This document shows positions 34,017 through 46,228 of a DNA stretch of 64,000 bases, one piece after another; position 1 is the stretch's first letter, and every line of letters starts with the position of its first letter. The translations under genes were made by a program, and so were the position numbers. This stretch comes from Tribonema minus (taxonomy: Eukaryota > Sar > Xanthophyceae > Tribonematales > Tribonemataceae): positions 682,001 to 746,000 of the forward strand of contig JAFCMP010000024.1 of NCBI GenBank assembly GCA_017506865.1, in the 5' to 3' direction. The notes under the pieces were generated by a model. The model saw nothing but the letters and a program-made list of their open reading frames with translations. It was not told the origin of the DNA and did no database searches.

Positions 34017-37000
34017 ATGGTGGACCAGAGCTCCCAGGCGGGACAGGATGAAAACGCGCCTGTCACTGCACCTGCAGCGTGTGTCCAGGCAAACTCAGAG
34101 CAGTCCGTGCTCGGCCGGCTAAGGACTTTGCAAGCCGAGGGAGATCCAGACAAGGCCATCGCAATCGTGCAGATCATGTTGCAGCACTTTCGCAATGTGG
34201 AGGTGCAGCGCGAGGGATGCGAAGCCATCTGCAAGCTCGCTCAGGCCACCAGCGGGAGGGCCAGACACAAACTTGGCATCGCGGGGGCGTGCAGGGCCGT
34301 CGCGGTGGCGATGTCGGCGCATCTGGCGGATGTGCGGGTGCAGAGGCTGGGCGCCAAAGCCATCGCCTGCCTGGCCAGCAAGCACCAGGTATGCAAATTA
34401 TATGTATGTAACTGCTCGGCAGGCTCGCTCGGAGTCAGAGACTGACCTGCTTTTGGATTGGATCGCGGCAAAAGCAGACCAGCCCAGATGATGATGATCC
34501 ACTGACGCACAGGCATAGGTACGCCGCAGCCGCCGCTCGGATGCCCAGTGGTGCGCTGTGCTGCGCATATGCAGACGGGCACCCCACCTGGTGTAGTGCA
34601 GAGCACACATAAAGTCAAGAAGTGTTGCCGTCTCTAATCCATCGTCTTCAGGCCGTCATGTCACACCCTTGTGCCCGCCCGCCCGCAGTGCACCCAGCCC
34701 TTGGGTCAGAACCCATGTGCATGTACAGTACTGCCAGTAGCACGCCTCCGGCAGAGAGCAGGGAAACCTGCCTGCCCACCTGCCCACTACGCCACCGCGC
34801 CACCAGTGCATGTTGAGTTTCAACCGCTGCAGCCTGTGCTGTGTATGGATGCGCCTCTCGAGGACATCGTGCACGTGACTCGCGCGCAAAAGCCACCACC
34901 TCGCGGCGCTGCACAGCCGCACTTCAAACAGAACTGCATCTCTCACGTACTCATGAAAGTACGTGCAAGCTCCACTGTCATCTGCCGCCGTAGTTGCGCC
35001 CCGTACGCCTTCCACCTGTCATTTAGCTGAGAGTGCCACGATGGTGGTGCACTCATGATACCAAGGTTATTTGCTTAAATCGCCAGTAGTTCTAGGAGGG
35101 AGGGTAGTTGAGGCCTGCCTGCCCTGCGCCGGGTCCTCGTTGCTCACCAGCTCTCGTATTTATTGGTCTCGTGATTCAATCCGCTTTCCCAATTCTGGCA
35201 TGTTCGCCGTTCAATACCGGTCCACAGATCCATTGAGACTTCCTGGCTGCCAGGTGTTTCCTGTATGCCACACGCACTACTGAATGCTACTTCAACGAGC
35301 TGAAGCACGTCGTCGTTTGCGCCCGCCGCTGGGCGCAAGCGCGCAGTCAACGCCGACGACCTCGGCGCTTGGTGTGTTGTAGACTGGGGCTGCCGGGACA
35401 CACAGCACGCATGCCCCACGTGCAAGCAGATTCCGCACACCAGACGCGCCAGCACACCCTGCAGCCGTATTGTATAGTAGGCCACAGGGACTCTCACAGC
35501 CGCGTTTCCCGCCGTTTGCGTGCGCAGTCAAGCGCCAGCGAGCGCGGGCGCACGGGCGCCTGCGAGGCGGTCGTCGCGGCCATGCTGTCTCGCGCGTACT
35601 ACAAATGCCATGTTAACAACAAATTCAAGGTAGTTGATGCCCGCCGCTCCCCCCGCGTGCGCGCGCAGTCGAACGCGAGCGAGCTCGGGCGCACGGGCGC
35701 GTGCGAGGCGGTCGTCGCGGCCATGCTGTCGCACGCGCGCGACGCGGAGGCGCAGCGCTGCGGCGCGTCCGCGGTGCACTGCCTCACGGTGGACCACGCG
35801 GCGAACGCGGCGCGCCTCGTGCGCGCAGGCGCGTGCGCGGCGCTCGTCGGCGCCATGCGCGCGCACCCGCAGCACGAGGGCATACAGGTGCGCGCGCTTG
35901 CGGACAGTGTCTGCGTGCTCGGTGGGAGAATTTACTTCAAAGTTGACACGTCCTTCAAACTTGGACAGTCGACAGGGCGTTTGCTAAAGAGTCCCAAGAA
36001 CTGCGGGGCGCCTGCCGGCACCAAAGCAGGAGATCAACATCTCTTGTTTTTCTTGGGTTGTTGTCTGAATTTCACGGTAGTGGATTCAGCAGAACATTAT
36101 ACGCGACCTTGATGCATGAGAGCTGCCCGCGCCCCACTAGCTGTAGTGCGTCCGCCCCATTGCCGCTGATCGAGCCGCAACAATTTTCTGACTCGGGGCT
36201 TGAGAGTGTACGCCCGACGGGTACGGGCTGTACTGCAAGCAAAAACGGTGCGTACATGAGCGTGCAGGTGGTCTGATGGCGGCGCGAGCACGCTCCTCAG
36301 GCGCAAACTCCTCACACCCAAAGCATGCATATGTGCACGGCCTGCGACCCACTCATCCACACGGTGTGTGCGCGCACTGAACCCCCCCCCATTGTCCCCC
36401 CCCCCCCTCCCCCTCGTGCCCTTGCCCCCCCCCCCCCCTCGGTCCCCCGCCGCTTATCCTCTGGGTAACTGTATACCCCCGGGTAACTATGCCCACAGGA
36501 GAGCGGCGCCGGCGCGATCCTGCGCCTGTCGCGCAGCGACGCAGCGGGCTACCGCGCGAACCAGTGCGCGCTCGGCGCCGCGGGCGCGTGCCGCGCGGTC
36601 GTCGCGGCGCTGCTCGCGCACCCGCGCAGCGCCGGCGTCGCGCAGAACGGCACGGGCGCCGTCGTCTGCCTGTCCGGCTCGCACGCCGCCAACAGGACGC
36701 GCCTCGGCGTCGCAGGCGCCGCGGAGGCGGTTGTTGCGGCGATGCGAGCGCACCGCGGCGGCAGCGGTGCCGGCGCTGCCGCCGCCGCCGCCGTCGTCCA
36801 GTACCACGGCGTGCGCGCGATCGGGGAGCTCGCCGAGGGCGGCCACGCGTTCAACAGGGCGCGCCTCGCCGCTGCGGGCGCGCGCGCCGCCGTCGCGGAC
36901 GCCGCGCGCAGCTGCGGCGGCGGCGGCGGCGACCGCGCCGTGTACGTCGGCGGCGGAGAAGGCGATGGCGACGGCGAAGCCGCGGCGGTGCGATCCGTGC

Positions 37001-37413
37001 GCGCGCTGCGGGCGCACGCCGCGCGCGTGCTGGCGATGCTCAGTTCGCCGCCGGCCGCCGCCGCCGGTGATGGTTGCCGCTGTGACGAACAAACGCACAC
37101 CGACGCAGGTGCAGCTACGGCCACTGCTACTACCTCGGGACTGTCGTCAGCCCACGCTAAGATCGTTGCGCGGACGGCGAGGGCGGCGATAGAGGAGGCG
37201 GCGCGGGCCGCGGTGGCGGCAGCGGTGGCGCGCGCCGCGGCGGCGGCGGCGGCAGCGCGCGCGGTGCTGGCGGGGACGTCGGACGCGGCGGAGGTGGCGG
37301 CGGCGCTGCTGGCGATGACGGCGGTGACGGCGGCGACAGAGGAGCTGGTGAGGGAGTCGGAGGCCTGCCGCGCGCCATTCGACACGGTAGGCGGCGGCAG
37401 TATGCGCCGCTAG
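34017..37413 (+). CDS. Armadillo-repeat protein
   Basis: Three exons in phase 0: 34017-34388, 35669-35887 and 36499-37413, giving about 501 residues. Successive ARM-like units are visible: VQREGCEAICKLAQ..GIAGACRAVAVAM, VQRLGAKAIACLAS..GRTGACEAVVAAM, AQRCGASAVHCLTV..VRAGACAALVGAM, then ESGAGAILRLSRS..GAAGACRAVVAAL and AQNGTGAVVCLSGS..GVAGAAEAVVAAM. The repeats continue without break over both introns, which validates the exon joins. ARM proteins are alpha-helical scaffolds for protein binding; the partner is unknown. The last ~120 residues are Ala-rich and helical. The frame ends with TAG at 37413, but a GTAGGC donor at 37386 could splice to a further exon. The 3' half is strongly GC-biased. 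Confidence 0.8.
35527..35592 (+). repeat. Duplicated 5' edge of ARM exon 2
   Basis: The segment after GCGCAG at 35527 encodes SSASERGRTGACEAVVAAML, almost identical to the genuine exon 2 start SNASELGRTGACEAVVAAML at 35669. Only about 66 exon bases are repeated, with the acceptor, in the intron just upstream. Confidence 0.9.
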
Positions 37414-38228
37414 CTGCTGCAGCTGTGTGCCAGCGCTGTTGGCGGCGGCGCCGACGCCGGTCACGGCAGGTGTGGCGGCGGTGGCAGCTGCGGCAGCACC
37501 GGCGGCGGCGGTGGCGGCGGCGACGGCGGCAGCGGCGCCGTGACACCAGCGGCGGTGCTGGGAGCGCAAGAGGCAGTGCAGCGTGACACAGCTGCGTCTT
37601 GTTCTGTTAGGCGAGGCTGGCTCAGGCGGTGTCCAGCAGCGCAGCCCTTGCAGTCCTCAACACCCATCCTTACTTCGTGCTGACCTTGTCGGTAAACTTG
37701 GTCTGCACTCAGCAAAGCACTTACAGTACTTTTACTGCAACTCCGGACCTGGTACGTGGGCCCCTGCAACGCGCATGCTCTTATATTTGTGAGGCACCAA
37801 ACACCCGGGGAACGGCAGACGTTGGTAGCCAGCGGGGTTGAGCAGTGGATGAGCTCATCTACATCCGAACATGGGCGCGGCACCGGACCGCGTTTGGCAG
37901 ACGCGCTCTGCCAGCTGCTGGGTCAGCCATTTGAGATTAGACTGTTTAGCATTTTGAAATGTTTGCACTGTAGACTTGCATTGGCACGTGCTCACCTGTG
38001 CGGCGTCCGGGGGAGGCACCACTCATAATGAACGAACACGCCTAAGTGCACAACCACATGCATATGTCGCAGCCGCTGCCTAAGGAGTATGGCAATCTGC
38101 TTTCGTGCAATGCTCTCTTGACAGTTGAAGTGAGTTCTTGCACATGCGCATGATGCAGCACGTCGGGCACCTCGTCGCCATTCGCACGCCTTCATTCGCT
38201 GTACCGCCCCGCAGCTCTCAGCCTGCAA
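37414..38228. other. Region downstream of the armadillo gene, no gene seen
   Basis: GC-rich triplet-like sequence to about 37560, then mixed sequence. A frame around 37629-37700 (SSSAALAVLNTHPYFVLTL) could be a last exon of the armadillo gene, but no splice partner could be proved. Confidence 0.3.
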
Positions 38229-39420
38229 ATGGTATGGTATGACTTGTACTGCTGCGGAGAGCACGTTCTTCAGGGACTCCCTGGTGTTAAAGTGCACGGC
38301 AGCGTGTCTCGCTGGTTTAGGTGCTGGTGCATGTTGGTCCGGAGGGGCTTCCGAGTATCATACACAAGGCTGATGGGATATTTTGTCAGTGGACATGACA
38401 ACGGAGGCGAACGAATGTAGACAACTTTTTGAGCACACGACCTTGGAGCCTCAAGGTTGCAGCTGCATCAAAATGTACGAGATACTGCTGCTGCTGTTGA
38501 TGCACGTGCTGGCAGCTCAGTGCGAGGCATGGGTACACCATCCTTGAAGGCAGCAGCTGCTGCTCGGCGGGCATTGGTTTGCGTGGTTCAGCGCATGGTG
38601 CCTGCCACTTGTGCTCACCCAGAGTATGATTGTGCGTCATATATGAAACTTGACTGCTGGTGCTGTGTGTTTACTCTCTATAAAAAACTTCAATGCCGGG
38701 ACTTCTGTATAGGGATCGGCGGCGCTCTGGCGGCGTGCGCCCACGCTTTGGCGGGCGGTGGTGCGGACGCGACGCGCGCCTACGCTCCTTGGCGGGCCGC
38801 GTCACGCTGGTGGCGTGCGCCCACGCTCTTTTGGCGCTGCGGCGTGATGGTTTGATGGCATGGTATGAATTGTACTGCTGTGAAGAGCATGTGTCTCTAG
38901 GGACTTCCTGTGTTCAAAGTGCACGGCAGCCTGTCTCGCTGGTTTAGGTGCTGGTGAGTGTTGGTCCGGTGGGCTGCCAAATTCACAAGGCTGATGGAAT
39001 ATTTTGTCAGTGAACATAACAACGGGGGCGATCGAATGTAGACAACTTTGTGAGCGGACGACCTTAGAGCCTCAAGGTTGCAATTGCATCGAATGTACGA
39101 GATACTGCTGCTGCTGTTGATGCACGTGGAAGCTCAGTGCGAGGCATGGGTACACCATCCTCGCTGCTCTGCGGGCATTGGTGTGCGTGGTTCAGCGCAT
39201 GGTGCCTGCCACTTGTGCTCACCCAGATTGTGACTGTGCGTCATGTGAGAAACTGTACTGTGCTGGTGTGTTTACCCTCTATGACTTTTGCACCACACTT
39301 CAATGCCGGGACTTCTGTTGGAGGTTAACCAACTGGGGATAGGCGGCGCTCTGGCGGCGTGCGCCCACGCTTTGGCGGGCGGCGCTGCTGATGCGACGCG
39401 CGCCTAGGCTCCTTGGGGGC
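38229..39420 (+). repeat. ~600-bp tandem direct duplication
   Basis: Copy 1 (38229 to about 38800) and copy 2 (38857 to about 39420) share, in order: ATGGTATGGTATGACTTGTA/ATGGCATGGTATGAATTGTA, CTCGCTGGTTTAGGTGCTGG, ATTTTGTCAGTG, GAATGTAGACAACTTT, GAGCCTCAAGGTTGCA, TACGAGATACTGCTGCTGCT, GTGCGAGGCATGGGTACACC, TGGTTCAGCGCATGGTGCCT and CTTCAATGCCGGGACTTCTG, ending in GGCGGCGTGCGCCCACGCTT. Identity is high, with small indels. No conserved open frame, so this is probably a non-coding duplicated element. Confidence 0.92.
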
Positions 39421-39849
39421 CACGCGCTTCGGTTCAAAATGCAAACTTAAACTGCAACTTGAAGAACTGGCCAGGCCGTGGGGCGGAGGCGCAGGTTCTA
39501 GGTCTCAAGCAGGTAATTGCAAAGTAACGATAAGTGTCTGAAGTAAGAGACAACACTACGTTGCTGCCTGGCCGCATGGCCTTCAGGGCGGCCCGGATGT
39601 GATTCACTGTGCGCAAAAAACAGACGTTTGGCACTTCGCTAAACCTATGTGATCAGCGGCGCGGGCTGCGCTGGCCTATCTATGCAATGGAAGGAAGGAA
39701 CCGCAATTGCACTCGCTGCTTTGGTGATTCGGAGTGTGCCACAGATTTCTCAGATTGTCTCCTACTTTAGCACACTGTGAAGAACCACAGACTCGAAATT
39801 CACCAAGTCATTCCTCAACGCCTGACACCGATGCTGTGACTGCATTGCA

Positions 39850-42742
39850 TCTGCAGGTTCCGCATCAGCACGAGGTCGGCAGCCAGCTTCGGAAGCTGCG
39901 GGCGGCCCGTGTTGTGTGTGCAATTAAGCTCGATCATGGACGACGCGACGTCTGAGGCTTTGGTGGTGAGCATGCTGCGAGCCTTCCCTGACGATGCCAG
40001 CATACAGGTATGGGGTGCCCGTGCTATCAGTGAGCTCTTCCTTGCTGGAGGAGCTGATGAAGGCATCTCGCGCCGCTTTGGACAGGCAGGGGCGTGTGCC
40101 GCTTTGGCGTCCGCCCTCGCCACACATTGCCGCAAGGTCTCTGTTCAGCAAGCAGGCCTTGAAGCAGTGTACAATCTGGCTCGCGAGGGCACCGCAAACA
40201 GCGAGAAGTTTCGGGAGCCGGCATTGGTCTCCCGCTAGTCACTGCGATGCGCATGCACGCTGACAACGCCAGCATGCAAGTGGTTGCATGTATGGCCATG
40301 GAAAGACTCAACGCAGCCGGCGTTGCAGGATCGGACGCGCGTTTGCAGTAGCTGGCGCCCTCGAAGCTCTGGCCTCAGCGCTGCGCGCACACGTGCAGCA
40401 CGCGGTAGTGCCACAATAGGCCCTGCGCGCGCTGCGCGCTGTCGTCGCAGCCAACCGTGGATCGCAGATTGCCGCCCTACAACTGTGGGAGCGGCTGCAT
40501 GCGGCGCACGTCTCGGAAGCGATAGTCGCTGCCTTGCGCGTCGACGTCACTCAGCCAGGCCTGCAGATGGTTGGGACTGGAGCAGTCAGCACGCTTGCGC
40601 AGTGCTTGGGCGGCACGCCCGCCGTGCAGCAGCTCCTGGACGCGGGTGCAGGCGATGTGCTCATAAAGGTTCTCGCTGCTTCCACGGCGGCATACATCTG
40701 CGCTGCCGCTACGTTGAGTGCACTGGCAATGTTGGCACGCAATGGCGGCGGCGCTGCCAGCGAACGCCTCCTGGCAGCGGGCGCTGACGAGGCCATCATG
40801 GCGGCCGTTGCCAAGCACTGCGAAATCGAGGAGGGAGGCACTGCGAGGCGCGCTCACGTGCTCTGGTCTGCGGCATCGGCGGTCGCGGCGCTCGCTGCGC
40901 ACTCGCCCGCCAATGGTGCCAGATTCTGCGCGGCAGGCGCGGCCGCGGCCGCAGTGAGAGCTGTGCAGCTGTCCCTGGACGCACAGGAGGCGCAGCAGCT
41001 TGACGGGACGGCGCACCTTCTGCGGGATTTCGGCCTGGAGGCGATAGGAGCGCTGGCCGCGGCAGGCGACGCAGCCAGGTCAGGCTCGGAGCCTGGCTCC
41101 GAGTCTGTGGCGCTCGTGGAGGCGGGGGCGCGCGAGGCGGCGACGGCCGCGCTCAATGCACTGCTGGCCGAGCCTTGCGGCACCATTTACGGCGTCGATG
41201 ACAAATCGTTGCTCTGGGCGCTGCACGCCATCTATCGTCTAAGTGCTGATGCGAGTGCAGCTGACAGGCTGCGCGCTGCAGGCGCCTGCGAAGCGATATC
41301 GAACGCCTTGCCCTCGTGCCCCGGGGCAAGCTTGCATTTGTCTGTTGCAAGGGAGGCTCAAGGCCGCCTGGCGGTTGGTGCAGCACGTGCATCAGGTGCG
41401 TGAAGACTGCTCAATTGCAACACAGAAAGAGACACATGCTGCTTGTCATTGACAGCAGGCATCTACAGAACAAAAGCGGGTTCACGGATTTATCCGCAGC
41501 GACATGTCACGGCAGTCCCCACTTTCACAACATCTGCTGGCGCACACCTAGGCAGCTGCACACATCATCGCATTCGCTCATGCCGTGGCTTACAAGTCAT
41601 CCTTGCGCAATCTGCCATTGGTGAAGGGCGCATTACTGTGGCACCTAAAGCAGCATGCTCGAGCATTTTTACAGTGCAGCAGGGTCACATCAGCTCAAGC
41701 TGCATACAGCATTGATTTTGGCTTGTGTCGAGCCACACCTATTTTTGAGTGCTTGTTGCATACTGCAATGAATGTTGATGCATGGTGTGTCCAGTGCATG
41801 CGCCGTTGCTGCTGCAAACACATGACAAGTGCACGTTGTGTATGCAGACAAATGCCTTCACATTCGATGCGTCAACGTCAACAGCAATCACCCCCCAAAC
41901 AAGCAGCTACAGGTAAATATCTCCTGCAGTGCATGCTCTGTTGTACGTATGCATTAGTGTGCAGCGCTCTTTGCGGTTCTCTACAAGAAGTTGACACCGA
42001 CATCAATGCGCACATCGGAAGCTGTGTTCCCCTGCAACGCTGGCCAGGCAATGCCAGCTCAGACTCCGATGTTGTATTTCTCGGGCTTGTGCCGGCGCGA
42101 GCATGTGGGGTGACATCAGCAGCGATCAATCCGCTGCCTTCACATCGCATACTGATCGGAGCCATGTACAGTGACGCTGAGTTTGACCTTGGCGCTGCGC
42201 ACAATTTCTGCCCTTGGTGCTACACTAGGACGTGCAGCAGTACGGTTCGTTGCCGCAGGTTTCCACAAAGCAATAGTCAATGTGTGCATTCGGCGCAGCA
42301 TGGCGCCATAGCCCTCCCGTCGGCTGGATCGTCTTGTGGCGCGTGCTGAGAGCGCGCTGACGCAGAACAAAGCATCGATGCCGTGCTGGAGTGTGCCGCC
42401 GCCGACGCTGCCGCCGTCGAGGCGCGTCTGGTCGCAGCAGGAGCGTGCGAAGCCGTGCTGGGCGTGATGAACGTCTTGGTCAAACCGCGCCCCGTCCCCT
42501 CGTGGCACTTCAACGACTCGGCGCTGCGCGCCGCGGTGGACGCGGTCGCTGCCCTGAGCGGCGGCGCGGCGGCGGCGGCGCGGCTGCGCGCCATCGGCGC
42601 CGGCGACGCGGTCGCCGCCGCCGCCGCCATGTCCAGGTGCGCCGAGGGCTCGTTGCTGGGGTCCACGGCTCAGCTGGCGCGACTGCGTCTCACGGCGGCG
42701 CCGCCACCACCAGCCGGCAGCGACCGCGACAGCGCCGCATAA
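39850..42742 (+). pseudogene. Decayed armadillo-repeat paralogue
   Basis: Clear ARM units continue through this region but in three broken frames: SIQVWGARAISELFLAGG..GQAGACAALASAL (from ATG 39936), NASMQVVACMAMERLNAAGV after a shift near 40215, and FAVAGALEALASALRAH after another shift near 40330. An in-frame TAG stops the last at 40417-40419, after which the same frame stays open to 41405 (GAVSTLAQCLGG, LSALAMLARNG, AGACEAISNAL). A final block at about 42345-42742 reads GACEAVLGVMNVL and AAVDAVAALSGGAA, after a possible intron with donor at 41396. At least two frameshifts and one nonsense codon argue for a pseudogene. Sequencing errors are the alternative, since the open stretches are long. 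Confidence 0.65.
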
Positions 42743-44209
42743 AGTGACGCGCGAGGAGACGCGGCTCGAGTGTACACAGGTTGGCATGAGGGCGGCATTG
42801 TATCTGTCGGCCCGTATGTAGCATGACAGGGCACTGTCTGATGATGCTCGCAAAGGTGGCTGCAAACGGCGAGCTTCAGTTGCCCTGATGGACACTTCAT
42901 GTTGAGGTTGAATGTTGACGTTTATCATTATGTGACTGTCTGCTGCGAAGAGGGCTGGTCCTGTTGAGCTTGCTGGTGGTGATGCTGCTGCTGTTGCGCT
43001 CACTTCACTGGTACTCAAAGTGTCTATGATGATGTCAGTCATGTACATGAGTCGCTTCCCAAGCAATAACTCATGAAATTACTTGCCAGCTGTACCACAT
43101 GCTATGTACCGCATCGACTTCTGATCGGGGGCGGACCCCCTTTGAGGCATCTCTTTCGGGTCAGTGCTACGTACTGTATATAGTAGCCTTTTCTTTCATC
43201 AACACAAGCTCGCTCCCTTTATTTCTGGCGCCTCTGAGCAGTGCAAACCAAATGGAAGTTGTGAAACAAAAACCAGCAAGTTCATTGTATAGTCTACACG
43301 GAGCGTTCCACCAAAGTCAGTACTTGTGCACTTGCAGATATGAGGGCCCCAAGGGAGGCCGAGTCTCTTACCATATCATTCCTAGGGTAAACTTCAGTAC
43401 TTGCAGTTGCCACAATGTGCCACTTGAAGCAACTCTACAGCCTTAACCCAACCCTCAGTCCCCTGGTAGGCATTAACATTAGCGGCCCTAGGTCCCACGT
43501 ATGCTCTGTGTGTGCCAAACGAGCCTCTGGCGGTGGGCGCCCATGATACCGCCCGGGCCGCCTTTACCGGGCAACGCTGGTAGATCAGCAATGCCATTAG
43601 CAACCATGGTCCACCGTAGAGGACACAGCGCACAAGTAACGCCATGCAACAGAAGGGTGTACTCGGATAAATGCATCAAATAAGAATTCATGGCGCTGCA
43701 TGCCGGGCAGTTGTTGCGTGTCTCTCACAGTGAGGTCGCTGTGCCACCGCCTTGAGCTACGTAAAACAACGTGCTTGCATGCTGCTTTGCCTAACCCGCC
43801 ACATTTCGCTAGGTTAACCACATGTGTGCTACCTATACGCTCGCACTGAACTTATAGTCCCTGAGGGGCATCCCCACCAGGTGCACAAGTAAGTACCACG
43901 ATGCAATTGGTTGCCAGTCACACAGGAACCGCTTCTCACAATTGATCGGCACGCACGCAACCATACTACGCTAGCCTGCAATGCAATAGGTTCCGTACCA
44001 GCAGTGCAAGACCCACAAAATGAAAAGACTAGGCAGAGGACGGCTTGAGCTTCATCTCCGCTGCACACAAACCTTCCTATGCCTAGTCTTATCCTTCGTG
44101 GTCTGCTGCGTGGCAGGTACCGGTGCGGCCGCTGCAGCCTCCTGCTCCTTTGGGTGAGCAAGGTGCTTTGGCGAATATACGCGTATATGTCAATCCTCAG
44201 TAAACGCCT
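42743..44209. other. Intergenic, no confident gene
   Basis: A minus-strand frame at 43394-43645 is open for 83 codons, with a hydrophobic LLMALLIYQ segment, but lacks a start context and splice support. Otherwise mixed-composition sequence. Confidence 0.35.
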
Positions 44210-44425
44210 CTTTGGCACACAGCTTGTGAAAGTACATGGAGTCGTCCAGCCTGCCGGCCGGGCCGGGCCGGGCCAAGCAGTGCCAACAGGGGCTACGCAG
44301 TGCCCGGCCCGGCCGAACCAGGCAGGAGATGCGCGGCATGCTAGCATGCGTGCAGAGCCCGGGCCGGCCCGGCCGGCAGCTGGACGACTCCCTGTTCCTC
44401 CACAAGCAGTGTGCCAGGCTTTGCA
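44210..44425. repeat. GC-rich fold-back hairpin
   Basis: The outer arms are complementary: TTGGCACACAGCTTGTG...GAGTCGTCCAG (44211 to about 44248) against CTGGACGACTCC...CACAAGCAGTGTGCCAG (44379-44418). They continue inward through GCCGGCCGGGCCGGGCC and its complement GGGCCGGCCCGGCCGGC. The arms total about 65-70 bases around a ~80-base centre. The GGCC-rich stem would be extremely stable. It could be a MITE relic or a structured RNA. Confidence 0.85.
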
Positions 44426-44435
44426 TAGTGTGCCA

Positions 44436-44514
44436 GTCACAGCTTTGACACCACGCCGGGATTTGAGGTTTTGAGGTCACAGCTTTGACACCACGCCGGG
44501 ATTTGAGGTTTGAG
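44436..44514 (+). repeat. 40-bp tandem duplication
   Basis: GTCACAGCTTTGACACCACG starts two consecutive near-identical units, 44436-44475 and 44476-44514, both ending GGGATTTGAGGTTT. They differ by one T near the unit end. Confidence 0.95.
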
Positions 44515-44623
44515 GGCCCTTCGCTTCATCACTTCGCTTCATCCTTCCAGGTGACGGTGATGCTCAGCACTTAGGATGCCCTGAAGAGGGACAAAAGCAA
44601 GTGCTGTGTGTAGGGCGAGGTCA

Positions 44624-45815
44624 ATGGCATATGTGGGCAGTCAAGGGAGCGCGTTTGGCGAAGTCGTGACAGCCCCGCCCTGGTCGGTGGCGGGGGAGGC
44701 GCAGCACTCTATGGCTTCCGACTGTGGCTTCGGGCACCAAGCACAGGCACCAGAGCACATGCAGCTGCAACAACAGCAAGAGATGGTGAGTGCGTTATAG
44801 AAGTAGACGCAGCACACGTGTAGCTTGATCATTTGTCTCAGCGCTGCCCAGCTCGGTGTGTGGAGTTTCGGAAGGTGGACATCTGCCTCGGGGTCTCTCG
44901 CCCACCACGTTGTGTCGAGGCTGCAGGAACAGCACCAGACGAGCTTGGCTACCGCCAATCATGCTTGGTTTGATCAAGAAGGACCATGCAATTTCTGCTT
45001 GTCGGCGATGATGTGCTGGTGCATGCACTTGCCACCTTGTTCCTCGTGTCATCATTCAGGATCTGCTGCTGCCTGTGAGGCGTTGTGTTGATACTTCGTG
45101 AGCTGTGATACTGTTGCTGCAATGCCTGGGTTCTCTGAAACTGAATTGAAAAAGGCAAATCCCTTGCTCGAGCCTCATTGGCGCCAACAGCTTTGCAGCG
45201 ACATGATGTTGCAGGGTCTGCGTGGCGTGCTGCCGTCCTCGCACGGCCGAGCCAGTGCCATCAACAAGCTGTCAAGATATAAATCATTGCGTTCTTGTTC
45301 TGATGACTCACGCACGATGCGCTCAACAGGATCTGCACATAGCTGCGGCGGCGGTGGAGGAAGCTGCGCAGGAATCCGCGCACCTGCGGATGCTGCTGGC
45401 GGAGGTGCTGTCTCAGGCCATGGACGCTGGGTTGACCATCAATGAGGAGCTGGCCAACAGCGTTGCAGATGCGCTGAGCAAATCGTCCGAATTCATGGCC
45501 GCCGCCGCTGAGGAATGGGATCAAGGCAAGCAGAGCGTGTGTGTGCTGATGCCCTGTGTCCATGCTGAGTTCATCGCCTGTCAAGCGTCGCCTCGCATTG
45601 AGTGCTCTGTTCAGACAGCGGAGCTGTCATCATACATCTGTACCAACTTGATATGGGTGATGCAACGCCAACGGTGGTATTGAGTGCTCGCCTGATTACT
45701 AACCACGTTGCAGCGCACTCTGGCAGCAGGCGGCACCAACAACTGTGAAAGCAAATATGACATGCGCGGTTGCGTATTGGCTGTCGCCCGCCTGTGCCAA
45801 CGCCTGCCGTGGTGA
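44624..45815 (+). CDS. Small predicted coiled-coil protein
   Basis: Three exons in phase 0: 44624-44785 (ATG, donor GTGAGT), 45330-45536 (acceptor CTCAACAG, donor GTGTGT) and 45714-45815 (acceptor GTTGCAG, stop TGA), giving 156 residues. The N-terminus has Gln-rich QLQQQQEM. Exon 2 is a continuous helix (AAAAVEEAAQESAHLRMLLA, then EELANSVADALSKSSEF). The C-terminus ends ARLCQRLPW. There is no known domain. The last junction is the least certain: a GC-AG donor at GATCAAG|GCAAGC is an alternative but would not keep frame. It lies upstream of the DYRK gene on the same strand. Confidence 0.5.
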
Positions 45816-46228
45816 TTCAAAATGAGCGCTCTCGCGAGTGGCGCCCACAAGGGCGCGGTTCATTCCACTTTGCGCATGAAGCCTCGCCTGCAGCCCCCCC
45901 ACACATGTACTTCTTCTGAGCCAGCTCAGCTCAGGCAGCGGTCCTCTAGCCACGCCGCTTTGCCTGCGGCGGCCGTATCGCTGGCGCAGAGCGGTGTTAC
46001 GCAAGTAATCGTTGCGCGCCGCCGCAGCCTCAACTGGTTACATCCTGAAACTGCTCTCTGATGTACGCTGCGTTTTGTCTGCGCACACTCGCAACCGAGC
46101 GTGCCTCAAGCTGTCGCCGCACACCGTGAAGCGTAGAGGCTGCGCGCGCGCTGTTGCGCCGCACACTACTCCGCGGCGGGCGCCAGCACCCACCCGGCGT
46201 CACTGTGCGTACAACACGCACCCGCAGC
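45816..46228. other. Upstream region of the DYRK gene, start exon not resolved
   Basis: An ATG-initiated frame (45822-46061, MSALASGAHKGAVHSTLRMK) begins seven bases after the previous stop and may contain the first DYRK exon, but no donor gives the phase required by the exon beginning near 46229. Confidence 0.3.

Noticed and set aside
43394..43645. 83-codon minus-strand frame with a hydrophobic stretch
   Set aside because: No ATG context, splice partners or known domain.
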